Shown piece after piece: positions 1 through 7,779 of a stretch of DNA of 20,838 bases. Location: positions 1 to 20,838 of the forward strand of contig DASQWX010000100.1 in the NCBI GenBank assembly GCA_035640035.1, read 5' to 3'. The stretch is from 13-2-20CM-68-14 sp035640035. GTDB taxonomy: Bacteria > Actinomycetota > Thermoleophilia > Gaiellales > Gaiellaceae. How positions within the stretch are numbered: position 1 is the first letter of the stretch; each line of letters starts with the position of its first letter. A model generated the notes under the pieces. That model did not search any database. It saw nothing but the letters and a program-made list of their open reading frames with translations, and was not told the DNA's origin. The translations under genes and the position numbers were made by a program.

Positions 1-1032
1 TTCCGCACCGACCTCTTCGACGAGGAGGTGTACGTCTTCACGCCCCAGGGCGAGGTGAAGAGCCTTCCTGCGGAGTCGACACCGATCGACTTCGCGTACG
101 CCGTGCACACCGACCTTGGACACCGAACCGTCGGCGCAAAGATCAACGGCCGGATCGTCCCACTCCACTACCGGCTGAAGAGCGGCGACGTCGTCGAGAT
201 CCTGACGACGAAGACCGGTCGAGGGCCCTCTAGGGACTGGCTGTCCCTGGCCGCCTCGTCTCGCGCCCGCAACAAGATCCGGCAGTGGTTCTCGCGCGAG
301 ACGCGCGAGGAGACCGAGCGGAAGGGCCGCGAGGTCCTCGAGCAAGCGCTGAAGAAGCAGAACCTTCCTTACCGGAAGCTCGCGGGCTCGGCGGTGCTTG
401 CGCAGGTGATTCGCGAAACCGGCTTCCGGAAGGCCGAGGATTTCTACGTCGCCCTCGGCTCCGGAAAGGTGCCGGCGCGGCAGATCGTCAACAAAGTCCT
501 GAACCGGCTGAAGACGGAGGAGGTTGCGCAGGAGGACGCTGTTCCGCTCAAGGCGCCGAAGGCCGGCCGCGCGATCGCCGGCGACGATCTCGGGATCAAG
601 GTGCGAGGCGTCGACGACGTGCTCGTCCGCCTGGCCAAGTGCTGCACACCCGTCCCGGGCGACGAGATCGTCGGATACATCTCGATGGGCAGGGGGATCA
701 CGATCCACCGGGCCGACTGCTCGAACGTGAAGGCATTGCGCCGCAACCCGGAGCGATTCACTCCCGTCGATTGGGACGGCGCCGCGGCGGCGAGCTTCCG
801 CGTTCAGATCGCGGTCGATTCGTGGGACCGGCCGCGCTTGCTCGAGGACGTCGCCCGCACGTTCGCCGAGCACGGCGCCAACATCGTCGAGTACGGCGGC
901 CATGTCGAGGATCAGCTCGCGAAGAACTGGTACGTCGCCGAGGTCGGCGACCTCAAGGCGTTGCGCGGGCTCCTGACCGCGCTCCGAAACGTCGACGCGG
1001 TCTTCGACGCCTACCGCGTCACGCCCTCGTAG
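1..1032 (+). CDS. relA: RelA/SpoT-family (p)ppGpp synthetase/hydrolase, C-terminal part (5' truncated by window edge)
   Basis: The reading frame is open from base 1, so the gene starts before the window; only about 343 C-terminal residues are present. The family makes and/or degrades the stringent-response alarmone (p)ppGpp, but the hydrolase and synthetase domains lie outside. Visible regions in order are a TGS domain (VYVFTPQGEVKSLPAEST onward, about bases 28-220), a helical linker, the conserved cysteine-containing segment with KCCTPVPGDEIVGY near bases 637-680 followed by HRADC, and a C-terminal ACT domain (about 790-1029) for ribosome or amino-acid sensing. The GTG at base 28 lies inside the TGS domain and is not the start. 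Whether it is bifunctional or synthetase-only cannot be told from this part. The identification is secure; the symbol (relA versus rel/spoT) is conventional. Confidence 0.95.
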   Translation, partial: FRTDLFDEEVYVFTPQGEVKSLPAESTPIDFAYAVHTDLGHRTVGAKINGRIVPLHYRLKSGDVVEILTTKTGRGPSRDWLSLAASSRARNKIRQWFSRETREETERKGREVLEQALKKQNLPYRKLAGSAVLAQVIRETGFRKAEDFYVALGSGKVPARQIVNKVLNRLKTEEVAQEDAVPLKAPKAGRAIAGDDLGIKVRGVDDVLVRLAKCCTPVPGDEIVGYISMGRGITIHRADCSNVKALRRNPERFTPVDWDGAAAASFRVQIAVDSWDRPRLLEDVARTFAEHGANIVEYGGHVEDQLAKNWYVAEVGDLKALRGLLTALRNVDAVFDAYRVTPS

Positions 1033-1120
1033 AGGGCAACCTCACCTCGCGTCGCGAGGGTCCCCGCTCGAACGAGGGAGGCCGCTCCGCGAGGGGCATC
1101 CCCGTTCGGGGCACCCCAAC
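1023..1120 (+). terminator. Cluster of GC-rich hairpins after relA
   Basis: A 6-bp stem with a 3-base loop (GCCCTC-GTA-GAGGGC, 1023-1037) spans the relA stop codon. A second perfect dyad CCTCGCG-T-CGCGAGG follows at 1045-1059, and a CCCC-GTTC-GGGG hairpin lies a little further on. There is no clear T-tract, so this is a plausible actinobacterial-style terminator zone, not a classical intrinsic terminator. The rest of the gap to 1363 shows no supportable gene. Confidence 0.4.
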
Positions 1121-1315
1121 CCACCACCCACCGCCGATCCTAACGAGAAAAACGTGTCGTGTTTGCAGCGGAAATGCGACGATTCTGCGTCGGGAGGCGA
1201 ATCACCCGATCAAGGGATCGTCCCTCGAATGTGCGGGGTACCTGGAACGAGGGATGGCAGCCCGGGCCGGTTCCGACTACAACGAGAGTGGGGAGAGGGT
1301 CAGCGCAAGAGCTGT

Positions 1316-1351
1316 GGCGCCCGCCCACTTCGAGGACGGTGAGCGGGCGCC
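1316..1351 (-). terminator. Hairpin downstream of the GAF-like gene
   Basis: A 9-bp perfect stem GGCGCCCGC (1316-1324) / GCGGGCGCC (1343-1351) with an 18-base loop lies 12 bases beyond the stop of the leftward GAF-like gene, where a terminator of the phosphomannomutase operon is expected. It has no T-tract, so the call is tentative. Confidence 0.35.
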
Positions 1352-1363
1352 CGGCGCGCAGGA

Positions 1364-1722
1364 TCACGGCGGCACGTCAGCCTGCCCATCACGAGCGGGC
1401 GACGGCGAGGCTGCGGAGACGTGGGCGGAGATCAGCGTCGCCACGCGCTCGGCGAAGGCGAGATCATCGACCGCGAGCTCGAGCGCGCCGACCTCGACGC
1501 CCCGGAAACGACCGGCGTCACGATCCACCAAGGTCCGCCGCCGACCGAGATCCCGCCGGTTAGGCCACCGTCTTTCAGGTACCGCACCCGCCCGGACTCG
1601 ACGCGGCGGGCGTGGAGCACCTCCAGGACCGATCGGAGCACGTCCTGCGAGTCGCCGCCGCGGTTGAGGACGCGCTCGACCGCCCCGAGCGCGCCGCGAG
1701 AATCGACCGCACCGTCGCTCAC
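1364..1722 (-). pseudogene. Small GAF-like domain protein, broken by one frameshift
   Basis: The GTG at 1720-1722 overlaps the thioesterase stop as GTGA, the same coupling as between the two genes upstream. The first frame reads a helical start (GALGAVERVLNRGG, then DVLRSVLEVLHARR) and runs to about 1510 (IVTPVV). It then turns into Ser/Arg-rich nonsense ending at 1432. One missing base near 1501-1508 (minus-strand GTCGTTTCCGGGG) restores VVFRGVEVGALELAVDD, then AFAERVATLISAHV, and a stop at 1364. This gives about 119 residues and reads like the end of a small GAF domain. It could be a real null allele, a sequencing error in the T or G run, or, least likely, programmed frameshifting. The ligand is unknown. 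The domain call is from pattern memory. Confidence 0.6.
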
Positions 1723-2186
1723 ACGGGCGCGATCTCGCAGTCGCCGGCCTCGAAGGCGCGAATCGCCTCGCGGTACCAGTCCGGGATCTGACGTGCGCGG
1801 CGCTCCGCGAGATCGACCAGGACGAGCGTCTGCTTCGCCGTGACCATCAGCACGTCGTCCTCGACGCGGTAGGCCGCGCACTCGTAGGTCGCACTCGTGC
1901 GGCCGATCGTGCTGAGCCTGATGAAGATCTCGATCAGGTCGTCGAACTGCGCAGGGGCGAAGTACTCGACCGACGAGGCCCGCATGACGAACTGCTCCTC
2001 GCGCATCGCCTCGTCGAGCAGGTCGAGGTGCCGGTGGTACTCGACCCGCGCGAGGTCGAAGTAGGGGAGATAGCGGCCGTAGTAGACGATCCCCTGCGCG
2101 TCGGTGTCCGAGAAGCCCACCCGCGTGAATGCGGCGTACTTGAACGGCGGCTTGCGATCGGTGGCGTGACCGAGCTCGATCGTCAC
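1719..2186 (-). CDS. Hotdog-fold acyl-CoA thioesterase (YbgC / 4-hydroxybenzoyl-CoA thioesterase family)
   Basis: This 155-residue protein is close to the usual family length. The signature is at residues 25-50: FSDTDAQGIVYYGRY followed by FDLARVEY, the DxDxxGxVxxxxY active-site loop of the 4HBT/YbgC hotdog family; Asp29 is the likely catalytic aspartate. These enzymes hydrolyse acyl-CoA thioesters in the cytoplasm, usually as tetramers; the substrate here cannot be told. It starts with GTG at 2186, overlapping the phosphomannomutase stop by four bases (GTGA), and its own stop overlaps the next GTG the same way, so it is translationally coupled in a three-gene leftward operon. Confidence 0.88.
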   Translation of the reverse strand: MTIELGHATDRKPPFKYAAFTRVGFSDTDAQGIVYYGRYLPYFDLARVEYHRHLDLLDEAMREEQFVMRASSVEYFAPAQFDDLIEIFIRLSTIGRTSATYECAAYRVEDDVLMVTAKQTLVLVDLAERRARQIPDWYREAIRAFEAGDCEIAPV

Positions 2187-3529
2187 GATCGAATCACGGC
2201 GAGCACCTCGTCGCGCTTTCGCTCCATCAGCTCCGGGTTGCGCGCCTCGAGGTTCAGCCGCAGCAGCGGCTCCGTGTTCGACGGACGAACGTTCATGTGC
2301 CAGTCGTCGGCCTCCACCGAGAGGCCGTCGAGCTCGCTCACCTCGCCCTGGCTCCCGAAGCGTTCCTTGAGCTCGCCGAGCTTCGCCGGCACGTCGTCGA
2401 CCGGCGTATTGAGCTCGCCCGTCAGGAAGTAACGGCTCCGGTAGTCGGTGAGGATTTCCGACAGCTTCCGTCCTTGCTTCGAGACGAGCTCAAGCATGAG
2501 CAGGAACGGGACAACGCCGGAGTCGGCCTGCGAGAACGCGCGAAAGTAGTAGTGGCCCGAGACCTCGCCGCCGAACGCCGCACCTTCCTGACGCATGCGG
2601 TGCTTGATGAAGGCGTGGCCGACTCGGTTGACGAGCGGCGTACCGCCGGCCCGCTCGACCGTCTCCGGCACAGCCCAGCTCGCCCTGAGGTCGTAGATGA
2701 TCTTCGCGCCCGGCTCCTTCTCGAGCACGGAGGCGGCGAGGAGCGCGGTCACGAAGTCGCCCGGGACGAAGTCGCCTGTGTCGTCGACGAAGAAACAGCG
2801 GTCGGCGTCCCCGTCAAAGGCAACACCGAAATCGGCACGTTCCTCGACCGTCTTCGAGACGATGAACTCACGGTTCTCCGGCAGCAGCGGGTTCGGCTCG
2901 TGGTTCGGGAACGTCCCGTCCGGCTCGAAGAAGAAGCGCACCGCGTCGATCGGCAGGCGCTCGAGAACAGGCGGCAGCATGGCGCCGGCCATGCCGTTGG
3001 CGGCGTCGATCACGACTCGTAGCGGCTTGATCGCGTCGACGTCGACGAACGAGAGGACTCGGTCGACGTAGGCCGGCCAGACGTCGTACTGCCCGACGTG
3101 TCCCTGGGTCTGACCCCGAGACCTGCCGGAAATCGTCAAGGCCCGGTCGCGGATGTCGAGCAGCCCCGAGTCGCCGCCGACGGGCAAGGCGCCGGCGCGG
3201 ACGATCTTCATGCCCGAGTACTCCTTTGGATTGTGCGACGCCGTGACCGCGACGCCCCCGTCGAGCCCGAGGTCGCCGACCGCGAAATAAACCATCTCGG
3301 TCCCCACGAGCCCCAGTTCGAGGACGTCCGCGCCGCCGTCGGCAGCGCCTTCGGTCACCGCCTTGGCCATCGAGGGGCTCGAGACCCGCATGTCGTGCCC
3401 GACGGCGATCTTCCGGGGCTCGAACTGCTCGACGTACGCCCTCCCGATCGCGTACGCGCCTTCCTCGTCGAGCTCGGCCGGATAGATCCCGCGCACGTCG
3501 TATGCCTTGAAGACCTTCGAGTCGAGCAC
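2183..3529 (-). CDS. manB: Phosphomannomutase / phosphoglucomutase
   Basis: A 448-residue alpha-D-phosphohexomutase, normal length. All four active-site loops are visible: phosphoserine loop TASHNP (Ser98), metal-binding DGDADR (239-244), sugar-specificity loop GEVSGHYYF (321-329) and phosphate-binding RPSNTEP (415-421). It interconverts hexose 1- and 6-phosphates and supplies activated sugars for cell-envelope glycans. The GEVSGH loop is typical of PMM/PGM, so activity on both mannose and glucose phosphates is likely. The GTG start at 3529 is supported by a TAGCAT -10 box seven bases upstream. It is the first gene of the operon containing the thioesterase and GAF-like genes. Confidence 0.93.
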   Translation of the reverse strand: MLDSKVFKAYDVRGIYPAELDEEGAYAIGRAYVEQFEPRKIAVGHDMRVSSPSMAKAVTEGAADGGADVLELGLVGTEMVYFAVGDLGLDGGVAVTASHNPKEYSGMKIVRAGALPVGGDSGLLDIRDRALTISGRSRGQTQGHVGQYDVWPAYVDRVLSFVDVDAIKPLRVVIDAANGMAGAMLPPVLERLPIDAVRFFFEPDGTFPNHEPNPLLPENREFIVSKTVEERADFGVAFDGDADRCFFVDDTGDFVPGDFVTALLAASVLEKEPGAKIIYDLRASWAVPETVERAGGTPLVNRVGHAFIKHRMRQEGAAFGGEVSGHYYFRAFSQADSGVVPFLLMLELVSKQGRKLSEILTDYRSRYFLTGELNTPVDDVPAKLGELKERFGSQGEVSELDGLSVEADDWHMNVRPSNTEPLLRLNLEARNPELMERKRDEVLAVIRS

Positions 3530-3536
3530 GGCGCGG

Positions 3537-3542
3537 ATGCTA
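3537..3542 (-). promoter_or_regulatory. Leaderless-type -10 box for the phosphomannomutase operon
   Basis: Minus-strand TAGCAT (TANNNT) ends seven bases before the GTG at 3529, and there is no Shine-Dalgarno. Transcription should begin at or next to the start codon. No convincing -35 box is seen. Confidence 0.5.
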
Positions 3543-3574
3543 ACGGGGCGCGTCCGCGCCGCGGTTTTTGGCTT

Positions 3575-3588
3575 GAAACCCAGGTTTC
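3575..3588. promoter_or_regulatory. Inverted repeat in the divergent promoter region (possible operator)
   Basis: GAAACC-CA-GGTTTC is a perfect 6+6 dyad with a 2-base spacer, in the AT-richer part of the 102-base gap between the divergent phosphomannomutase and cyclase/ATPase genes. It lies about 45-57 bases upstream of the cyclase start. No cognate regulator is identified. Confidence 0.35.
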
Positions 3589-3619
3589 CGGGGATTTTTC
3601 AGGCCGCCGCAGTCGTTCA

Positions 3620-3625
3620 TAGACT
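3620..3625 (+). promoter_or_regulatory. Leaderless-type -10 box for the cyclase/ATPase gene
   Basis: TAGACT (TANNNT) lies six bases before the GTG at 3632, with no Shine-Dalgarno. This supports GTG 3632 as both transcription and translation start. Confidence 0.55.
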
Positions 3626-3631
3626 TAGGTC

Positions 3632-6574
3632 GTGGAACGAAAGCTGGCAACCGTTCTTTTTGTCGATCTCGTCGATTCGACATCCCTGGTCGCGGGTGCC
3701 GACCCCGAGGTCGCGCGCCGCCGCGTCACGCAGTTCTTCGAGCGCGTCTCCCACTGCGTGACCACGCACGGTGGGATCGTCGAGAAGTTCGCCGGCGACG
3801 CCGTGCTCGCCGCCTTCGGCGTGCCACAGGCGCACGAGGACGATGCTGAGCGCGCGATCCGCGCGGCGCTGGCGATGCTCGAGTCGGTCGGCGAGCTCGG
3901 GCTCGAGGCGCGTGTCGGCGTCGAGTCCGGCGAGGTCGTCGTGGACGAGAGCGACTCGACGTTCGCCACAGGCGAGGCTGTCACCCTCGCCGCCCGCCTT
4001 CAGCAGGCCGCCGGCGCCGGGGAGGTCCTGATCGGTCCGCACGCGTACCGCCTGACGAGCGACCGCGTGCAGACCGAAGACGTCGGGCCGCTCGACGTCA
4101 AAGGCTTCGGGGACCGAATCTGGACGTGGCGGGCCAAGGGCGTCCTCGATGAGGTCATCCCGCGGAGGCTCGCCGCGCCGCTGGTCGGCCGGGAGAGCGA
4201 GCTCGAGCTGCTTCAGAACACGTACGAGCGCGCCGTCCGCAACCGCCGTGCCCACCTGTTCACGATCTACGGCGATCCGGGAGTCGGCAAGAGCCGGCTC
4301 GCGCGCGAGTTCGTCGATGGCCTCGAGGGGGCGACGGTCCTCGTCGGCCGCTCGCTTCCATACGGGGAGAGCGTCACATATTGGCCGCTGGCAGAGATGG
4401 TCAAGGCGGCCGCCGGCATCACGGACGACGACCCGCTCGACGTCGCTGTCGAGAAGCTGCGCGAGTCCTGCGAGAACGAGGCGATCGCGGACCTGCTCGG
4501 ACTGGCGTCGGGCGTGCTCGAAGCCGTCAAGGGTGAGCGGAGCCAGCAGGAGATCGCGTGGGCCGCGCGCGAGTGGGTCGAGCGGATGGCGCAGGATCAG
4601 CCGCTCGTGCTCGCGTTCGAAGACATTCACTGGGCCGAGGACGCCCTCCTCGACCTGATCGAGCATCTCGCCGAGTGGGTACGGGACGCCCCGCTGCTGA
4701 TCCTCGGGCTCGCCCGCGCGGAGCTGCTCGACGTTCGCCCCGGCTGGGGCGGGGGCCGCCTGCGTGCGACGGCGATCGAGCTGGAGCCGCTCGGGCGCAA
4801 GGAGAGCGAGGAACTCGTCGACGCCCTCGCGTCCAAGGGTGGGATCGAAGCCGATGCTCGATCGGCGTTGCTCGACAAGACCGAGGGCAACCCACTGTTC
4901 GTCGAGGAGACGATGCGGATGCTCGCCGAGTGCGAGGGGCGGCCGCTGTCCGAGTTCGCCTCGCGCATTCCCGACACTCTGCAGGCGCTGATCGCCGCCC
5001 GCATCGACCGGCTGCCGCCGGACGAGAAGGCCGTGCTCCAGCGTGCCTCGGTGATCGGGCGGACCTTCTGGGGCGGCGCGATTGCCGACCTCACCCCCGA
5101 GGTCGAGGAGCTCGAGCCCGTCCTCGAGACCCTGCTCCTCCGTGAGTTCTTGGTGCCGGAGAGCCGCTCGACGATTTCGGGGGAAACCGCGTACCGCTTC
5201 AAGCACGTCCTGATCCGCGAGGTCGCCTATGGCGGTCTGTCCAAGTCGGCGCGCGCCGATCTCCACGCGCGCTTCGCCGCCTGGCTCCGCGAGCGAGCGG
5301 GCGAGGAGCTGCTCGAGATCCGCGCGTACCACCTCGACCACGCGGCCGCGCTGCTTGCGGAGCTCGACGGCGGCGCGCCGCCCGAGCTTGCCCGCGAGGC
5401 TGCCGAGGCGCTCGAGACCGCGGGACGGCGGTCGCTGGCGCGAGAGGCGAACCGTTCGGCGCGAAAGCAGCTGCTCCGCGCGCTGGAGCTCGAGCCGACG
5501 CTCGAGCGCCGCTACGAGGCCGCCAAGGCGGCCTGGAGGCTCGGCGACCTGCCCGCCGTCTCGAAGGAGATGGAGCGCGTCCGAGCCGAGGCCGCCGAGG
5601 AGGGCGATCGCTGGTGCCAGGCCCGCGCCCTCGCGGCACTGGCCGAGGTCACTCTCACCCGCGGCGCCGACGTGGACGAGGCCGTGCGGCTTGCTGCGCT
5701 CGTTCTCGATGTGGCCGACGCAAACGACTACGAGCCGCGCTTCGACGCGCTCCACGTGCTCAACACCGCCGCGTGGTGGCGCGGACGGCTCACCGATTCC
5801 GAGGGGTACGCGCGCGACCAGCTGGCACTGGCCCAGGAAGCCGGGCGCCCGGATCTCGAGAGCCGCGCTGCGATCGACCTCGCGGGGGCGCACACCGCTC
5901 GGAAGGAATACGACCTCGCCGCGCCGCTCGTCGCTCGTGCGCTCGAGCTGGCGGAGGAAAGCGGCTCGATCGTCGCGCGCGGGAACGCACTCGCCTCGGC
6001 GGGCGACTTGGCGATCTACCGCGACGACTTCGACGAGGCTCAGCGAAAGCTCGAGGAAGCCCGCGCGTTGTACGAGGAGATCGGCGTCGCCTCGTTGTTG
6101 GGCCGCGTGCTCTACAGGCTGGCCGTCGTTGCGTGGAACCAGGAGGACCTCGAACGTGCCGAGCGCCTGAGCCGGGAGTCGATCCGGACGCTGGCACCGC
6201 TCGAGGACCGCGGCACTCTCTGCGAGGCGCAGCGGCGGCTCGCCGAGGTCCTCCTCGCGACGGGCAAGGTCGACGAGGCCGAGCGGTACGCCGAGGAGGC
6301 ACTCGACACTGTCGGCCCGCAGGACATGAGCTCGCAGGCGTCGACCCGGTATACGCTCGCCCGCGTCCGGAGCGAGCAGGGGCGGTTCGCCGAGGCGGAG
6401 AAACTGCTCCGGGAAGCGGTGGACATCATCGACCAGACGGAGTACCGCGTCTTCGGGTCGGATTCGCTCCGTTACCTGGTCGAGCTGCTGAGGGACAGCG
6501 GCCGGGAGGACGAGGCGGACGCCTACGAGCGGCGGCTCGAGGACGCGATGGCGGCCGCCGGGCGAAGTTCCTAG
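3632..6574 (+). CDS. Class III nucleotidyl cyclase - AAA/NB-ARC ATPase - TPR signalling protein
   Basis: A 980-residue protein. The first 170 residues are a class III adenylate/guanylate cyclase domain: ATVLFVDLVDST with metal Asp12, then VEKFAGDAVLAAFG with Lys52 and metal Asp56. A STAND-type ATPase follows: LVGRESELELL, Walker A GDPGVGKS (214-221), Walker B LVLAFED (325-331) followed by IHWAED. The C-terminal half is helical, Ala/Glu/Arg-rich TPR repeats for protein contacts. At the transition-state position the usual Asn of the NxAAR motif is Thr118 (GEAVTLAARL; Arg122 is kept), and the second base-recognition position is Phe111, so cyclase activity may be weak, altered or lost. It has no transmembrane segment and is likely cytoplasmic. 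It starts leaderless at GTG 3632 and ends six bases from the convergent TIM-barrel gene. Confidence 0.88.
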   Translation: MERKLATVLFVDLVDSTSLVAGADPEVARRRVTQFFERVSHCVTTHGGIVEKFAGDAVLAAFGVPQAHEDDAERAIRAALAMLESVGELGLEARVGVESGEVVVDESDSTFATGEAVTLAARLQQAAGAGEVLIGPHAYRLTSDRVQTEDVGPLDVKGFGDRIWTWRAKGVLDEVIPRRLAAPLVGRESELELLQNTYERAVRNRRAHLFTIYGDPGVGKSRLAREFVDGLEGATVLVGRSLPYGESVTYWPLAEMVKAAAGITDDDPLDVAVEKLRESCENEAIADLLGLASGVLEAVKGERSQQEIAWAAREWVERMAQDQPLVLAFEDIHWAEDALLDLIEHLAEWVRDAPLLILGLARAELLDVRPGWGGGRLRATAIELEPLGRKESEELVDALASKGGIEADARSALLDKTEGNPLFVEETMRMLAECEGRPLSEFASRIPDTLQALIAARIDRLPPDEKAVLQRASVIGRTFWGGAIADLTPEVEELEPVLETLLLREFLVPESRSTISGETAYRFKHVLIREVAYGGLSKSARADLHARFAAWLRERAGEELLEIRAYHLDHAAALLAELDGGAPPELAREAAEALETAGRRSLAREANRSARKQLLRALELEPTLERRYEAAKAAWRLGDLPAVSKEMERVRAEAAEEGDRWCQARALAALAEVTLTRGADVDEAVRLAALVLDVADANDYEPRFDALHVLNTAAWWRGRLTDSEGYARDQLALAQEAGRPDLESRAAIDLAGAHTARKEYDLAAPLVARALELAEESGSIVARGNALASAGDLAIYRDDFDEAQRKLEEARALYEEIGVASLLGRVLYRLAVVAWNQEDLERAERLSRESIRTLAPLEDRGTLCEAQRRLAEVLLATGKVDEAERYAEEALDTVGPQDMSSQASTRYTLARVRSEQGRFAEAEKLLREAVDIIDQTEYRVFGSDSLRYLVELLRDSGREDEADAYERRLEDAMAAAGRSS

Positions 6575-6580
6575 CAGCTC

Positions 6581-7411
6581 TTAGGCCGGGCTCGCGAGAC
6601 CGGCCAGAATCGCTGCGCGGATCGCCTGGTGCGACTCCTCGTCCGGCGACTCGCTGATCACCGTCGCCGGTCGCTCGAAACGCGTCAACGCCTCGCCCAG
6701 CGGCTCGGCGCGAAGCGTCCCCTCGCCGTAGCGCAGGTGCTTCGTCTCGTTGCGGTTCGCGTAGGCGATGTCGGAGATGTGGATGTGAAACGGCGCGCCC
6801 GGTTCGAGCACGGCGTCCGCGCCTTCGAGCGCCGCCGTGAACATCTCGGGCTCCGTGAAGGCGCCGTCGCTCGTCGCGTGCATGTGCGCGAAATCCACTA
6901 CCGGACGCACCCACCCGCAGCGGCCCGAGATGGCGAGGACGTCGTCCAAGGTGCCGAGCTCCCGTACCCGACCCATGACTTCCACACCGAAGGGGACGGC
7001 TCGATCCTTGCCCTCCAGTCGCTCTCGTAGCTCGCCGAGCTGCTCGCAGACGGAGGTGATCGCGACGTCGCGCTCGCGTCCGAGAAGGAAGCCCGGGTGG
7101 AAGACGACAAGCTCGGCGCCGGCCGTCTTCGCGATGCCGGCCGAGTGATCGAGCATGCCGACCGCCATCCGCTGTTTCTTGTCCCGCTCGACATGGCCCA
7201 TGAAGCCGGCGATCGGTGCGTGCACGGAGAGCACGATCCCGTTCTCGCGCGCGAGGGCGCCGAACCGGTCAGCCCAGTCGTAGTCCATCCAGAACTTGCC
7301 CTCGAAGTCGATCTCGCACGCCGAGTAGCCGCGGTCGACCAAGATCGCAATTGCGGCCTCGGGACTCTCGCGCGTAGGGACGCGCGCCGGACCGAAGTGG
7401 AGCTCGCTCAC
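6581..7411 (-). CDS. Endonuclease IV-like / xylose isomerase-like TIM barrel protein
   Basis: This 276-residue AP-endonuclease-family-2 barrel has metal-site motifs in the endonuclease IV order: HAPI (His64), VVFHPG (His105), GVEVMG (Glu144), VVDFAHMH (Asp173, His176), FHIHIS (His211), KHLRYGEG (His225) and SESP (Glu254). The Asp of the usual DRH motif is replaced by Thr (TKH), so eight of the nine trinuclear zinc ligands remain. It could be an AP endonuclease acting on abasic DNA, or a sugar-phosphate isomerase/epimerase of the same fold; the overall pattern favours Nfo-like. The GTG start is preceded by a TAGCGT -10 box at a 6-base gap. Transcribed alone, it converges with the cyclase gene. 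Confidence 0.78.
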   Translation of the reverse strand: MSELHFGPARVPTRESPEAAIAILVDRGYSACEIDFEGKFWMDYDWADRFGALARENGIVLSVHAPIAGFMGHVERDKKQRMAVGMLDHSAGIAKTAGAELVVFHPGFLLGRERDVAITSVCEQLGELRERLEGKDRAVPFGVEVMGRVRELGTLDDVLAISGRCGWVRPVVDFAHMHATSDGAFTEPEMFTAALEGADAVLEPGAPFHIHISDIAYANRNETKHLRYGEGTLRAEPLGEALTRFERPATVISESPDEESHQAIRAAILAGLASPA

Positions 7412-7417
7412 GGTCTA

Positions 7418-7423
7418 ACGCTA
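7418..7423 (-). promoter_or_regulatory. Leaderless-type -10 box for the TIM-barrel gene
   Basis: Minus-strand TAGCGT is followed by six bases (TAGACC) and then the GTG at 7411. No Shine-Dalgarno fits. Confidence 0.5.
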
Positions 7424-7486
7424 ATCGGCATCGGACATGTGCCTGCAGTATCTCGCGGCGCTCCAGGTGTCGTCCGACACCGGTTC

Positions 7487-7492
7487 TACGCT
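7487..7492 (+). promoter_or_regulatory. Leaderless-type -10 box for the 80-residue orphan gene
   Basis: TACGCT ends seven bases before ATG 7500. It argues for this ATG over the in-frame ATG at 7437, which would place the promoter inside the coding region. Confidence 0.5.
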
Positions 7493-7499
7493 TCTTCCC

Positions 7500-7742
7500 A
7501 TGCCGAAGCGCCCGACCCGCATCGATCTGCTGGAGCTCGACATCGACCTTCGCCTTGCCGATCTCTGGCGTGAAGCCGGAGAGATCGAGGAGTGGAACAT
7601 CGAGGTGGTTGCGGCGTTCATGCGTGCCGCGTACGGCAAGGGATATTGCGACGCGCTCACCGAGGACTCGCCCGGCACGCTCTGCGAGGAGCACGGTTAC
7701 CGGGTGCCGGCGCGGCGCACCGCCGCAGCACCCGAGGCCTAG
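7500..7742 (+). CDS. Small uncharacterised protein (80 residues)
   Basis: I do not recognise this gene. The product begins MPKRPTRIDLLELDIDLR, is rich in acidic and aliphatic residues with likely helices over residues 8-45, and has two cysteines, one in YCDAL and one in CEEHGYR. The tail is Ala/Arg-rich and probably disordered. There is no signal peptide or membrane segment. The start at ATG 7500 rests on the leaderless -10 box at 7487-7492 and on the natural protein beginning; the frame is also open from 7437. It lies 37 bases upstream of the CcmI-like gene in the same direction, but that gene has its own promoter, so a functional link is only possible. Confidence 0.65.
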   Translation: MPKRPTRIDLLELDIDLRLADLWREAGEIEEWNIEVVAAFMRAAYGKGYCDALTEDSPGTLCEEHGYRVPARRTAAAPEA

Positions 7743-7766
7743 ACGAAGCAGGGTCCAAGCCCCGTC

Positions 7767-7772
7767 TAGCAT
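7767..7772 (+). promoter_or_regulatory. Leaderless-type -10 box for the CcmI-like gene
   Basis: TAGCAT ends seven bases before GTG 7780. It probably drives the CcmI-like, zinc-ribbon and M23 peptidase genes. Confidence 0.5.
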
Positions 7773-7779
7773 TCGCCGT

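Noticed and set aside
1133..1315. Possible small RNA or riboswitch in the gap after relA
   Set aside because: I could not fit it to tRNA, tmRNA, SRP RNA or a known riboswitch, and there is no clear promoter-terminator pair.
285..1667. 460-codon plus-strand frame across the end of relA and the following gap
   Set aside because: Arg/Gly-rich shadow of relA that runs into non-coding sequence; no domain or start signal.
3617..5893. 758-codon open frame on the minus strand opposite the cyclase/ATPase gene
   Set aside because: Arg/Leu/Asp-rich antisense shadow typical of high-GC genes; the plus-strand frame has clear domains throughout.
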